NCBI RefSeq assembly: GCF_001426755.1
Contig: NZ_LMFJ01000001.1
Span: 2,000,601-2,064,600 of the forward strand
DNA length: 64,000 bases
Direction of reading: 5' to 3'
DNA from: Aeromicrobium sp. Root495
GTDB lineage: Bacteria; Actinomycetota; Actinomycetes; Propionibacteriales; Nocardioidaceae
Below the pieces are notes generated by a model. It did not search any database, was not told where the DNA came from, and saw only the letters and a program-made list of their open reading frames with translations. Each line of letters starts with the position of its first letter. Positions within the stretch are counted from its first letter, which is position 1. Shown piece by piece: positions 8,520 to 17,027 of this stretch. A program made the translations under genes and the position numbers.

Positions 8520-10844
8520 GTGAGTCCTGACTCCGCTGAGTCGTCCGACGTCCTCCCGTCCACCTCCCCGGCGTTCGATGCTGCGCCGATCCACGCTCGC
8601 CCGTTCAACCACACGCCGGCGTACCCGCCGCCCGACCTGGAGAGCTGCGACCAGGAGCCCATCCACGTGCCGGGCGCCATCCAGCCGCACGGTCTGCTCG
8701 TGGCCCTCGACGACGAGCAGCGCATCGTCACCGCCTCGCGCAACATCGAACGGCTCGTGGGGCACCGCACCGCCGACGTCCTGGGCGCTTCCTTGACCGA
8801 CGTCCTGGGGCCCAGTGCCACGGCGGCACTCGACCTCGCGCTCGAGGACGGCGACCTCCTGTCCCCCATCCGCATCCGGCTCGACCCCAACGACGGCACG
8901 CTCAGCTCCTGCGACGTCGACCTCGTGGTCCACCGGTCCGGTGGTCGCACCGTCGTCGAGCTGGAGCCCGTCGAGTCCCCCCAGCTGTCCGCCACCGTGT
9001 CGTACCGCTCGGCCCGCACGGCCGTCGCCCGGCTCACCGAGACCGAGACCACGGCGGAGCTGTGCGAGCGCCTCGCCACCGAGATCCGTCAGGTCACCGG
9101 CTTCGACCGCGTCATGGTCTACCGGTTCGACGAGCACTGGAACGGCGAGGTGGTGGCCGAGGACCGTCGGGAGGACCTGAACCCGTTCCTCGGTCTGCAC
9201 TACCCCGCCACCGACATCCCGGCGCAGGCCCGCCGGCTGTACACCGTCAACTGGACGCGCCTCATCGCCGACATCGCGTACGAGCCGGTGCCGCTCGAGC
9301 CGGTGCTCGACCCGGCCAGCGGCGCCCCGCTCGACCTGTCGCACTCCGTGCTGCGCAGCGTCTCGCCCATCCACATCGAGTACCTGTCCAACATGGGTGT
9401 CTCGGCCTCCATGTCGGTCTCCATGGTGAAGGACGGCGCGCTGTGGGGACTCGTGGCGTGCCACCACTACTCCGGGCCCCTTCGCGTGCCGTTCGACGCG
9501 CGCTCCGCGGCGGAGTTCCTCGGCCAGACCGCCTCCCACCTCATCGACGACCGCGAGCGCGCCGACCACCACGCCGACGAGCGACGCTCCAGCGCACTGC
9601 TCGGCGGCATCACCACCTCGCTCGCGGGTGATCCGCGCCCCGTCTACGACGCGCTGTACTCCGACGAGCGCCTCCTCTCCCTGGTCGGGGCGCACGGGAC
9701 GGCGCTGTTCGCCGACGGTCAGCTCCTGACGCTGGGCGAGGTCCCGCCGGCGTCCGTCCTGCACGACATCGCTGCCCGGGTCGGCGCCGCCGACGGCAAG
9801 GCCACGGCCACCAACCACCTGGCCGGGCTCTCGCCGGACCTGGCGGAGTGGGCCCACCTGGCCGCCGGCGCCCTCCACATCGGCAACGGGCCCGACCGCT
9901 GGATGCTCTGGCTGCGGCCCGAGATCGAGAAGACCGTCGACTGGGGCGGCGACCCCACCAACAAGCTCATCGCCGCCACCGAGGACCCGTCGGTGCGGCT
10001 CAGCCCGCGCAAGTCCTTCGCCAAGTGGCGCCAGGTGGTCCGCGGACAGAGCCTGCCGTGGGAGTCCTGGCAGCTCGAGGTCGTCGAGAACCTGCGCCAG
10101 CACCTCTCCGCCGAGCTCCTGCGCCGCACGCACGAGCACACCACCCTCGCCGAGTCGCTCCAGCGCACGCTCGTCCTCGACGAGGCGCCGTCGTTCGACG
10201 GCCTCGAGGTCCTCGCCCGATACCGTCCCGCGAAGGGCAGCCAGCTGGGCGGCGACTGGTGGGACGCGTTCTCGCTGCCTGACGGGACGGTCGTGATGGC
10301 CGTCGGTGACGTCGCCGGCCACGGAGTCTCCGCCGCCACCGCGATGGCCCAGATCAGGACCGGCCTGCGGGCCTACATGATCGACGGGCAGTCCCCCGCC
10401 GCGTGCGTCGACCGCCTCGACGTGCTCACCCGCACCCTGCTGCCCGGCCAGACCGCGACCGTCGTGGTGCTCACGATCTCTCCCGACACCGGCGCCGTGC
10501 GTCTCGCGAGTGCGGGGCACCTCCCTGCGCTGCTCGTGCGGCCAGAGCAGGCCGAGGTCCTGCCGGAGGCCGGGCGGCCGCTCCTCGGCATCGGCTTCGG
10601 CGCGGCCCGCACCGACGAGCTCGTGCTCGATCCCGGTGACACCCTCGTGCTCTACACCGACGGGCTCGTGGAGCGTCGGGGCGTGGAGCTCGACGTCTCC
10701 ATCGAGCAGCTGCGGTCGGCCGCCGGCACCACCGCGGGCGCCGACCTCGAGGGCTGGGTCGACGCGCTCCTCACCACCGTTCCTGGCACTCTTGACGACG
10801 ACCTCACCATCGTCGCCCTCCGACCGAAAGGATCTCGCGCGTGA
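8520..10844 (+). CDS. Bacteriophytochrome fused to SpoIIE-type PP2C phosphatase
   Basis: A 774-residue red/far-red photoreceptor with an enzymatic output. Order: biliverdin-binding Cys43 in ESCDQEPIHVPGAIQPHG, PAS (about 45-150), GAF (about 165-340) with YPATDIP at 228-234, SPIHIEYLSNMG with His285 and ACHHYS with His316, then PHY (about 350-525) whose tongue shows DWGGDP and PRKSF. After a helical linker comes a PP2C/SpoIIE domain (about 555-770) with GGDWWDAF, GDVAGHG (596-602), LYTDGLVE and DDDLTIVALR. There is no histidine kinase domain. The likely job is light-controlled dephosphorylation of a STAS protein. The GTG start follows GGAAAGG, and the stop overlaps the next gene. No heme oxygenase gene is nearby, so biliverdin must come from elsewhere. 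Confidence 0.95.
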   Translation: MSPDSAESSDVLPSTSPAFDAAPIHARPFNHTPAYPPPDLESCDQEPIHVPGAIQPHGLLVALDDEQRIVTASRNIERLVGHRTADVLGASLTDVLGPSATAALDLALEDGDLLSPIRIRLDPNDGTLSSCDVDLVVHRSGGRTVVELEPVESPQLSATVSYRSARTAVARLTETETTAELCERLATEIRQVTGFDRVMVYRFDEHWNGEVVAEDRREDLNPFLGLHYPATDIPAQARRLYTVNWTRLIADIAYEPVPLEPVLDPASGAPLDLSHSVLRSVSPIHIEYLSNMGVSASMSVSMVKDGALWGLVACHHYSGPLRVPFDARSAAEFLGQTASHLIDDRERADHHADERRSSALLGGITTSLAGDPRPVYDALYSDERLLSLVGAHGTALFADGQLLTLGEVPPASVLHDIAARVGAADGKATATNHLAGLSPDLAEWAHLAAGALHIGNGPDRWMLWLRPEIEKTVDWGGDPTNKLIAATEDPSVRLSPRKSFAKWRQVVRGQSLPWESWQLEVVENLRQHLSAELLRRTHEHTTLAESLQRTLVLDEAPSFDGLEVLARYRPAKGSQLGGDWWDAFSLPDGTVVMAVGDVAGHGVSAATAMAQIRTGLRAYMIDGQSPAACVDRLDVLTRTLLPGQTATVVVLTISPDTGAVRLASAGHLPALLVRPEQAEVLPEAGRPLLGIGFGAARTDELVLDPGDTLVLYTDGLVERRGVELDVSIEQLRSAAGTTAGADLEGWVDALLTTVPGTLDDDLTIVALRPKGSRA

Positions 10845-11173
10845 GCCTGAGCATCCACGACCGCCACGACGGCGACTTCCACGTCATCACCCTGACGGGA
10901 GACATCGACATCGAGACGGCTCGCGACCTGCGCGCCCACTTCATCGAGCACGTGACCGACCCGGCGTCGCGCGTCGTCGTCGACATGTCCGGCGTGGAGT
11001 TCATGGACTCCTCCGGCCTGGGCGCGCTGGTGGGCGGCTGGCAGATCCTGCGCGACACGGGCGAGCTGCGCGTAGCCGGCGCTCTCCCGGCCGTGGAGCG
11101 GGTGTTCCGGCTCACCGGCATGCACGAGGTCTTCCCGCTGTTCCCCGACGTCGCTGCCGCCACCACGGCCTGA
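10841..11173 (+). CDS. STAS-domain anti-anti-sigma factor coupled to the phytochrome phosphatase
   Basis: A 110-residue STAS protein of the RsbV/SpoIIAA type. The loop VEFMDSSGLGALVGG (52-66) carries Ser57/Ser58, the probable phosphorylated residue. Its GTG start overlaps the stop of the phytochrome-phosphatase gene (GTGA, 10841-10844), so the two are made together, and this protein is the best candidate substrate of that phosphatase. In the known partner-switch logic, the dephosphorylated form would sequester an anti-sigma kinase and release a stress sigma factor. The kinase and sigma factor are not encoded here. Confidence 0.92.
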   Translation: MSLSIHDRHDGDFHVITLTGDIDIETARDLRAHFIEHVTDPASRVVVDMSGVEFMDSSGLGALVGGWQILRDTGELRVAGALPAVERVFRLTGMHEVFPLFPDVAAATTA

Positions 11174-11198
11174 TCGCACCGCGGGGACGGAACATCAC

Positions 11199-12227
11199 TC
11201 AGCCCGCGAGGAGCTCCTTCACGCGGGGCACCACCTGGGATCCGTACAGCTCGATGGAGCGCAGCAGGTCCTGCGAGCGCACCTGGGCCTGGTCGTACTT
11301 GAGGTCGAACCGGTCGACCCCCAGCACCTGGACCGTGCCGGCGATCTTCTGCGCCACCGTCTCCGGCGAGCCGACGTAGAGGGCGCCGCCGGCGATCTCG
11401 CGCTCGAAGTCGCCCGGGCGCGGCGGGGGCCAGCCCCGCTCCTGGCCGAGGCGGGTGCGCATGGCGTACCAGCCCGCGCGCACCACGTCGCGCGCCTCTT
11501 CGTCGGAGTCGGCCACGAGTCCCGGCGAGTGGACGGCCACGGGTCGGCGCGGCGTGCCCAGCTGGTCCTGCGCCCGCTCGAAGAGGTCGACGTAGCCGGC
11601 GAACCGGTCGGCCGGGCCCCCGATGATGGCGAGGAACAGGCCGAAGCCGTGGCGGGCGGCGCGCACGACCGACTCGGGACTGCCGCCCACGCCGACCCAC
11701 GCCGTGATGCCGTTCTCCGTGCGGGGGAAGACCTCCTGGTCCTGCAGCGCCGCGCGGGTGGTTCCCGACCAGGTGACGGGCTCCTCCTTCAGGAGCGCGG
11801 CGAGCAGCTCGAGGCGCTCCTCGAAGAGCACCTCGTAGTCCGCGAGGTCGAAGCCGAAGAGCGGGAACGACTCGATGAAGGATCCGCGCCCTGCCACGAT
11901 CTCGGCGCGTCCGCCGGAGACGGCGTCGAGCGTGGCGAACCGCTCGAAGACCCGCACGGGGTCGTCCGAGCTGAGCACCGTCACGGCCGACCCGAGCCGG
12001 ATCCGGCTCGTGCGCGACGCGATGGCCGCCAGGACCATCTCCGGGCTGGAGACGGCGAAGTCGGGGCGGTGGTGCTCGCCGAGGCCGAAGAAGTCGAGCC
12101 CGACCTCGTCGGCCAGGACGGCCTGGTCCACGAGGTCGCGGATGACCTGCGCGTGCGGGACGGGCCGGCCCTCGACGTCGAGGGTCACCCCTCCGAAGGT
12201 GTCGATGCCGAACTCAGGTGTGCTCAC
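11199..12227 (-). CDS. LLM-class flavin-dependent oxidoreductase (luciferase-like)
   Basis: A 342-residue luciferase-like monooxygenase (F420 or FMN dependent TIM barrel). The segments FGLGEHHRPDFAVSSPE and TSRIRLGSAVTVLSSDDP, followed by AEIVAGRGSFIESFPLFG, are characteristic of this group. The GTG at 12227 begins VSTPEFGIDTFGG and gives a normal family length; no strong ribosome site is visible, so the start is somewhat uncertain. It is divergent from a flavodoxin-like reductase gene (12345), which could supply reduced flavin. The substrate cannot be read from sequence. Confidence 0.88.
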   Translation of the reverse strand: MSTPEFGIDTFGGVTLDVEGRPVPHAQVIRDLVDQAVLADEVGLDFFGLGEHHRPDFAVSSPEMVLAAIASRTSRIRLGSAVTVLSSDDPVRVFERFATLDAVSGGRAEIVAGRGSFIESFPLFGFDLADYEVLFEERLELLAALLKEEPVTWSGTTRAALQDQEVFPRTENGITAWVGVGGSPESVVRAARHGFGLFLAIIGGPADRFAGYVDLFERAQDQLGTPRRPVAVHSPGLVADSDEEARDVVRAGWYAMRTRLGQERGWPPPRPGDFEREIAGGALYVGSPETVAQKIAGTVQVLGVDRFDLKYDQAQVRSQDLLRSIELYGSQVVPRVKELLAG

Positions 12228-12344
12228 GACCAGCACAACGCCGAGCGGTGCTCGACGCTTCCCTCGACCCCGATCGGCCCCCCGGAGCGTGACGCCTGAC
12301 GAGCCGGGTACCCCTCTCTGGCACACGACCTCCGGGAGGAACAC

Positions 12345-12962
12345 ATGACCGAGACACCTCTGACCGCCGTGGCCCTCAGCTGCACGCTGAAGCCCAGCCC
12401 CTCGTCCTCGAGCAGCGACCTCATGGCGCAGCAGTACCTCGACGCCCTCGCCGAGCACGACGTCTCCGGCTCGCTCGTCCGCGTCGTCGACCACGACGTG
12501 AGGCCCGGCGTGGAGAGGGACATGGGTGACGGCGACGCCTGGCCCACGATCCGCAGCCAGGTGGTCGCCGCCGAAGTCCTCGTGGTCGTCACCCCCACCT
12601 GGATGGGTCACATGTCGAGCGTCGCCCAGCGCGTGCTGGAGCGGCTCGACGCCGAGATCTCCGAGACCCGTGAGGACGGCAATCCGCTCATGTACGGCAA
12701 GGTCGCCGTGGTGGGTGTCGTCGGGAACGAGGACGGCGCCCACAAGATCACCGCCGACCTCTACCAGGCGCTCGACGACGCCGGCTTCACGGTCCCGGCC
12801 CAGGGCGGGACGTACTGGAACGGCGAGGCCATGCACACGACCGACTACGACGAGCTCGAGGAGACGCCCGAGGCCACGGCCTCGGCGCTCTCAGCCGCTG
12901 CCGCCAACGCCGCGCACCTGGCCCGGCTGCTGCGTGACCGCCCCTATCCCTCCGGCGGCTGA
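12345..12962 (+). CDS. Flavodoxin-family / NADPH-dependent FMN reductase-like protein
   Basis: A 205-residue flavodoxin-fold protein. The N-terminal ALSCTLKPSPSSSSSD is a phosphate-binding loop of the FMN reductase type, followed by VVVTPTWMGHMSSVAQRVLERLD and an NEDGAHKI segment near the flavin. It probably reduces or binds FMN. GGGAGGA six bases upstream of the ATG is a strong ribosome site. It faces away from the luciferase-like monooxygenase, an arrangement that suggests a two-component flavin monooxygenase pair; this pairing is inferred from position only. Confidence 0.82.
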   Translation: MTETPLTAVALSCTLKPSPSSSSSDLMAQQYLDALAEHDVSGSLVRVVDHDVRPGVERDMGDGDAWPTIRSQVVAAEVLVVVTPTWMGHMSSVAQRVLERLDAEISETREDGNPLMYGKVAVVGVVGNEDGAHKITADLYQALDDAGFTVPAQGGTYWNGEAMHTTDYDELEETPEATASALSAAAANAAHLARLLRDRPYPSGG

Positions 12963-13004
12963 GCCGCGACGCTTGGTGCCCGGCCGGCGGGGTACCTGAC
13001 GAGC

Positions 13005-13202
13005 ATGACCGAACCCACGCCCGAGAGCCCCGCCAAGACCACCGAGGACGGCTCGTCCCTGAACCCCGAGGACGCGCTCGCCGTGAACGCCCTGCCCGAC
13101 GAGGTCCGCCACGCGGCCGGCGACGACGAGACCGAGGACGTCCAGCGCAACGACGGCGCGGTCGTCGACCTCGAGGGCACCGACGAGGCCACGGCCGACT
13201 AG
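13005..13202 (+). CDS. Small acidic hypothetical protein (65 aa)
   Basis: A 65-residue protein rich in Glu, Asp, Ala and Thr with no cysteine, no membrane segment and low complexity; likely disordered. I do not recognise a family. Codon usage fits the genome. The TACCTG six bases before the ATG resembles the leaderless promoters seen elsewhere in the window but lacks the final T. Its stop overlaps by four bases the end of the convergent TetR gene. It could be a real small protein or a chance open frame. Confidence 0.5.
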   Translation: MTEPTPESPAKTTEDGSSLNPEDALAVNALPDEVRHAAGDDETEDVQRNDGAVVDLEGTDEATAD

Positions 13203-13789
13203 CGCGCCGCGACCACCCGCTGCACCGCGTCGCGCAGGAACGCGCGCCGGCGCTCGTGCTCGGCGACGGCCTCGTCGCTGCTCGCGGCGTAGACGTTGCT
13301 CACGGGCGACCACGCCATCGACATCGAGATCACCATCGCCATGATGTCGAACGGCTCGCCCGAAGCGACCTCGCCGCGCGCCTGCGCTGCGGCGATGGCC
13401 TCCAGCTTCGCCCCGTGCCGACCCTCGGCGTCGGCGAGGAGAGGCCCCACGGGCTGGCGCTCCAGCCGGCGCCACGTGGCGAGACGGATGAGGTCCGGGC
13501 GCACCAGGTAGTCGTCGTAGAGCCGGACCGCCCAGTCGGCGAGGTCGTCCGCGCTGATGGGGACGACGTCGAGGATCCGATCGATCGACGCGTCGAAGAC
13601 CGTGTCGAACAGCGCGTCCTTGCTGCCGAAGTAGGCGTAGAGCTGGGCCTTGTTGCTCTGGGCCGCCGCCACGATGCGGTCGACCCGGGCCCCCGCGATG
13701 CCGTGCTCGGCGAACTCGGCCGTGGCCGCCTCGAGCATGCGCCGGCGCGTGGCCTCGCCTCGCGCGTTGAGCACCGGTCCTTCCGTCAT
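13199..13789 (-). CDS. TetR-family transcriptional regulator
   Basis: A 196-residue TetR protein. The N-terminal helix-turn-helix reads VDRIVAAAQSNKAQLYAYFGSKDALF, with the typical YxYFxSKxxLF ending. The ATG at 13789 gives MTEGPVLNARGEA; an extended upstream frame would run through the operator region and is rejected. TAGTCT ends seven bases before this ATG, consistent with a leaderless transcript. It is divergent from the zinc alcohol dehydrogenase, and two matching palindromes lie in the shared intergenic region, so it probably represses itself and that gene. Confidence 0.92.
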   Translation of the reverse strand: MTEGPVLNARGEATRRRMLEAATAEFAEHGIAGARVDRIVAAAQSNKAQLYAYFGSKDALFDTVFDASIDRILDVVPISADDLADWAVRLYDDYLVRPDLIRLATWRRLERQPVGPLLADAEGRHGAKLEAIAAAQARGEVASGEPFDIMAMVISMSMAWSPVSNVYAASSDEAVAEHERRRAFLRDAVQRVVAAR

Positions 13790-13815
13790 GCCCGACAGAC
13801 TATCAACCAGAAATA

Positions 13816-13831
13816 CCAACCAGTCGGTTTG
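13816..13831. promoter_or_regulatory. TetR operator copy 1 (adh/tetR intergenic)
   Basis: CCAACCAGTCGGTTTG, an imperfect palindrome (CNAACC, four bases, GGTTNG). It matches the second copy at 13867 in 14 of 16 positions. The two lie 51 bases apart between divergent tetR and adh starts. Probable binding sites of the adjacent TetR. Confidence 0.7.
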
Positions 13832-13866
13832 CCGCGAGTGCCGCCAGGGTCTAGGCTCCAAACAGA

Positions 13867-13882
13867 CCAACTAGTAGGTTTG
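13867..13882. promoter_or_regulatory. TetR operator copy 2 (adh/tetR intergenic)
   Basis: CCAACTAGTAGGTTTG, the second near-identical palindrome, 24 bases before the alcohol dehydrogenase ATG. Its place just upstream of the ribosome site suggests direct blocking of adh transcription. Confidence 0.7.
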
Positions 13883-13905
13883 CATCAGCGAGCCTGAGGA
13901 GACCC

Positions 13906-14940
13906 ATGCGCCCCACGAAGGCCTACCGCGCCGACCGCCCCGGAACCGTCCCCACCCTCGTCGACGTCGAGCGACGCGACCTGCGCCCCGACGACGTCGC
14001 CGTCCGCGTCACCTTCTGCGGCGTCTGCCACAGCGACCTCCACGCCCTGGCCGGCGGCCCTGAAGCCTTCCCCGTCGTCCCCGGCCACGAGTTCGTCGGC
14101 GAGGTCGTCGAGATCGGCTCCGACGTCACGCGCTTCGCTGTCGGAGACCCGGTCGCCGTGGGCAACATCGTCGACTCGTGCGGCACGTGCCGCATGTGTC
14201 TCGCGGGCCAGGAGAACTACTGCAACGACGTCCCGACCCTCACGTACAACGGGACCGACCGGCACGACGGCTCCACCACCCTCGGCGGGTACAGCACCGA
14301 GTACGTGGTCCGCGAGGGCTTCGTCTACCACCGCCCGGCGAACCTCGATCCTGCCGCCGTGGCTCCGCTCATGTGCGCCGGGGTCACCGTCTGGGAGCCG
14401 ATGCGCGCGTGGGGCGTCGGCCCCGGCACGGCGGTCGGCGTGGTGGGCCTCGGCGGACTGGGTCACCTCGCCGTGAAGCTCGCCCACGCGCTCGGAGCCC
14501 AGGTCACCGTCTTCACCCGCACGGCCGACAAGGCCGACGACGCCCGCGCGCTCGGCGCCGACCACGTCGTCGTCTCGACCGACACCGACGCCATGGCCGC
14601 CCTCGCCGACACTCTCGACCTCGTGATCGACACCGTCTCCGGTCCGCACGCCCTCGAGCCGTACCTCGCCACGGTGGCCCTCGACGGGACCCTGTGCTCC
14701 GTGGGCAACCTCGGTCCGGTGGAGCTGCAGACCATGGCGGTCGCCATCGGTCGCAAGCGCTACTCGTCCTCGGGCAGCGCCGGGCGACCGGCCACGCAGG
14801 ACCTGCTCGACTTCTGCGGTGAGCACGGCATCGTGGCCGACGTCGAGGTGCTCCCCTCGCGCCGGATCGAGACGGCCCTGAGCCGCCTGCAGGCCAACGA
14901 CGTCCGCTACCGGTTCGTCCTGGACCTCTCCGACGTCTGA
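13906..14940 (+). CDS. Zinc-dependent alcohol dehydrogenase (cinnamyl-alcohol type), NAD(P)-dependent
   Basis: A 344-residue medium-chain dehydrogenase. Catalytic zinc ligands are in FCGVCHSD (Cys41) and GHEFVGEV (His61, Glu62). Structural zinc ligands are Cys92, Cys95, Cys98 and Cys106 in DSCGTCRMC and ENYC. The nucleotide-binding motif is VGLGGLGHLAVK, and GGYSTEYVV is typical of the cinnamyl-alcohol/YahK subgroup of aldehyde reductases. GAGGAG precedes the ATG. It is divergent from a TetR with two operator copies between them, so an aldehyde or alcohol inducer is plausible. Confidence 0.93.
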   Translation: MRPTKAYRADRPGTVPTLVDVERRDLRPDDVAVRVTFCGVCHSDLHALAGGPEAFPVVPGHEFVGEVVEIGSDVTRFAVGDPVAVGNIVDSCGTCRMCLAGQENYCNDVPTLTYNGTDRHDGSTTLGGYSTEYVVREGFVYHRPANLDPAAVAPLMCAGVTVWEPMRAWGVGPGTAVGVVGLGGLGHLAVKLAHALGAQVTVFTRTADKADDARALGADHVVVSTDTDAMAALADTLDLVIDTVSGPHALEPYLATVALDGTLCSVGNLGPVELQTMAVAIGRKRYSSSGSAGRPATQDLLDFCGEHGIVADVEVLPSRRIETALSRLQANDVRYRFVLDLSDV

Positions 14941-14953
14941 GGCGTCGGGGCGG

Positions 14954-15085
14954 TCAGCCCTTCTTCTTGCTCCCCGTGATGATGGACGGCGGCTCGGCAG
15001 CGCCCTTGCGCTTCTCGGCGCGCTTCTCCTTGATGGACTTGCCGGACTTCTTGGTCATGCTCTGACGGGGTGACTTGTCGCCCAT
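14954..15085 (-). CDS. Small Lys-rich basic protein (43 aa)
   Basis: A 43-residue protein beginning MGDKSPRQSMTKKSGKSIKE and ending in a basic KKKG tail. I recognise this as a short, widespread actinobacterial hypothetical protein whose members share the S-x-x-x-S-M-x-K-K-S-G-K-S core. It is highly basic and probably disordered, possibly nucleic-acid associated; no function is known to me. It sits convergent to the alcohol dehydrogenase, 13 bases from its stop. The ATG at 15085 is preferred over the internal Met10 because the family begins MG-K-SP. Confidence 0.75.
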   Translation of the reverse strand: MGDKSPRQSMTKKSGKSIKEKRAEKRKGAAEPPSIITGSKKKG

Positions 15086-15200
15086 GGCGTTCACGCCTTC
15101 GATGGCCGCTGCCGTGCTGGAGCCCTGGGGCGCGGAGTCCGCGCCGGGGCCGCGCGACTTGCGGGCTTGCCCTCACCCTAGTCCCGCTCGTCAAGGACGA

Positions 15201-15770
15201 TCAGTCGCCGAGCAGCCGCCGCACCAGGGCCTCCACCACGTCGTCGGTGGGGGTCGCCGGGTCGATCGAGAGCGTGAGGCGGTCGAGCAGGAGGCCGTCG
15301 ATCGCGTAGTGGAAGAGCGCGATCTCCTCGCGACCGCCCGGCAGGCCCGCCGCCCGGTTGAACTCGACGTCGCCCGCGAACCCGGTGCGCAGCCACTCCC
15401 CCATGACCTCGGCGACCTCGGGCCGACGTGCGGCCTCGAGCCGCAGCTCGAACAGGGCCAAGGTCACCTCCTTCTCAGCGGTGAGCCGTCGCACGATGTC
15501 GCGGATGTACTCCGCGAACAGGGTTCGGCTCGGCTGCTGACTGCCCAGCTCGTCGAGCGTGCGCGGGTCGGGCGCGAGCCGCTGGCCGATCCGCTCGACG
15601 AGAGCCCCTACGAGAGCCTCGCGTCGCCTGAAGTAGTTGGAGGCCGTGCCGGTGGGGACTCCAGCCTCACGGTCGACGGCGCGGTGCGTGAGCCCCCGCG
15701 CGCCCTCGCGGGCCAGGACGGCGAGGCCAGCGTCGGCCAGGTCCCGCCTGCGGTCGTCGTTGCGCGCCAT
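15201..15770 (-). CDS. TetR-family transcriptional regulator
   Basis: A 189-residue TetR protein with the helix-turn-helix TGTASNYFRRREALVGALVE near residues 40-59. The C-terminal half resembles the TetR_C group that regulates small reductases. TAGGCT (minus strand, 15777-15782) ends six bases before the ATG, so the message is probably leaderless. It is divergent from a DHFR/RibD-like reductase gene, with a strong 27-base palindrome between them. Confidence 0.92.
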   Translation of the reverse strand: MARNDDRRRDLADAGLAVLAREGARGLTHRAVDREAGVPTGTASNYFRRREALVGALVERIGQRLAPDPRTLDELGSQQPSRTLFAEYIRDIVRRLTAEKEVTLALFELRLEAARRPEVAEVMGEWLRTGFAGDVEFNRAAGLPGGREEIALFHYAIDGLLLDRLTLSIDPATPTDDVVEALVRRLLGD

Positions 15771-15798
15771 GACGCCAGCCTAGCGCGATCACGACACC

Positions 15799-15825
15799 TG
15801 TAGTACTTTCGAAGAAACCACTACA
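15799..15825. promoter_or_regulatory. TetR operator (27-bp palindrome)
   Basis: A near-perfect dyad: outer arms TGTAGT and ACTACA, inner arms TTTC and GAAA, with a three-base centre. Twenty of 27 positions are symmetric. It lies between the divergent tetR (15770) and reductase (15852) starts and is the evident binding site of this TetR. Confidence 0.8.
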
Positions 15826-15851
15826 TCCGTCGTACATGACTCGGAGGACCC

Positions 15852-16427
15852 GTGCGCCAGCTCGTCTACTACGTCGCGGTCTCGCTCGACGGCCACATCG
15901 CCTCACCCCACGACACGTTCGAGATGTTCCCTCAGCAGGGCGACCACATCGACATGATCCTGCGGGACTGGACCGACACCATCCCGGCCGTCGGCCTGGA
16001 GGCGCTCGGGCTGGAGGCCGACCGCTCCCGCTTCGACGCCGTCCTCATGGGGTGGAACACCTACGCGGCCGGCCTCGGAACGACCGATGACCCCTACCCG
16101 CACCTGCAGCAGACCGTCTTCTCCCGGAGCGCCCCGTCCCGGACGGTGCCTGCCGGCATCACGCTCACCGACGAGGACCCTGCCGCCGTCGCGGCCCGCC
16201 TCAAGAGCGAGGACGGCGGCGACATCTGGCTGTGCGGCGGCGGCCTGCTGGCCTCGTCCCTCCGGGACGAGATCGACCGACTCGTCCTGAAGGTCAATCC
16301 CGTCGTGCTCGGGGCCGGCAAGCCGCTGTTCGACGGCGCCGGGTACGACCCGCGCACCTTCACGCTCACCGCCTCCACGCCCTACGCGTCGGGCGTGGTG
16401 ATCAACGAGTACGACCGAGCAGCATGA
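15852..16427 (+). CDS. Dihydrofolate reductase-fold protein (RibD C-terminal domain family)
   Basis: A 191-residue protein of the RibD_C/DHFR-like family. It starts RQLVYYVAVSLDGHIASP, has VLMGWNTYAAGL, and has IWLCGGGLLASSLRDEIDRL for NADPH binding. These stand-alone enzymes are presumed NADPH-dependent reductases with unknown substrates and are not the folate enzyme itself. The GTG start follows GGAGG by five bases. Regulation by the divergent TetR is likely, given the 27-bp operator. Confidence 0.88.
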   Translation: MRQLVYYVAVSLDGHIASPHDTFEMFPQQGDHIDMILRDWTDTIPAVGLEALGLEADRSRFDAVLMGWNTYAAGLGTTDDPYPHLQQTVFSRSAPSRTVPAGITLTDEDPAAVAARLKSEDGGDIWLCGGGLLASSLRDEIDRLVLKVNPVVLGAGKPLFDGAGYDPRTFTLTASTPYASGVVINEYDRAA

Positions 16428-16482
16428 CGACCCGCCGGACCGTGCTCGCCGAGGACGATCGGCCGATCCCGACCGGGCACGC

Positions 16483-16830
16483 CTAGTGCAGGTGGTCCTG
16501 CCAGTCGGCCGGCACGGCACCGGCCGGGCCGGGGACGGGCTGACCTGCAGGGTGCTCGTGCGGGGGCGCCAGCGCCGGGCCGTCGTAGTAGTCCTCGGAC
16601 GCGTAGTCCCAGAACCACTCCTCGCCGGGCTCGAAGCTCTGGACCAGGGGGTGCCCGGCCGCCGCGGCGTGACCGCTTCCGTGCTGTCCCGGCGACGAGT
16701 CGCAGCAGCCCACGTGCCCGCACCGCGCACACCGCCGCAGGTGGAACCACCAGCCGCCGTCGGCCAGACATTCCACACAGCCCTCGCCGCTCGGTGGGAC
16801 GGTGGTGTCGAGATCTTCGGGGCGCGCCAT
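16483..16830 (-). CDS. UBP-type zinc finger domain protein
   Basis: A 115-residue protein with the Cys/His pattern of the ubiquitin-protease (UBP) zinc finger: CVECL, CARCGHVGCCDSSPGQH and HAAAAGHP in residues 18-61. Bacterial members are short and their role is unknown. The ATG at 16830 follows AAGGAG by six bases; the longer upstream frame is unlikely. The C-terminal 45 residues are Pro-rich and acidic. It is divergent from the FAD monooxygenase with 197 bases between starts. Confidence 0.88.
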   Translation of the reverse strand: MARPEDLDTTVPPSGEGCVECLADGGWWFHLRRCARCGHVGCCDSSPGQHGSGHAAAAGHPLVQSFEPGEEWFWDYASEDYYDGPALAPPHEHPAGQPVPGPAGAVPADWQDHLH

Positions 16831-17027
16831 GAGGGTCTCCTTCTGCACGGGAGTCGGGACTCCGAGGTCCCTGCTCAGGATCACGGTAATCGAGACCTGC
16901 ACCCGACGTCCGAGGCCCGGCACGGCGGCCGACCGGAGCCATGTTCCGCGAAGTCGCTCACCCGGAGTCGCTCGGCCGGACCGATCGGGGTACCCAGGAA
17001 GGACTGCCCACCCATCGAAGGACCTTC

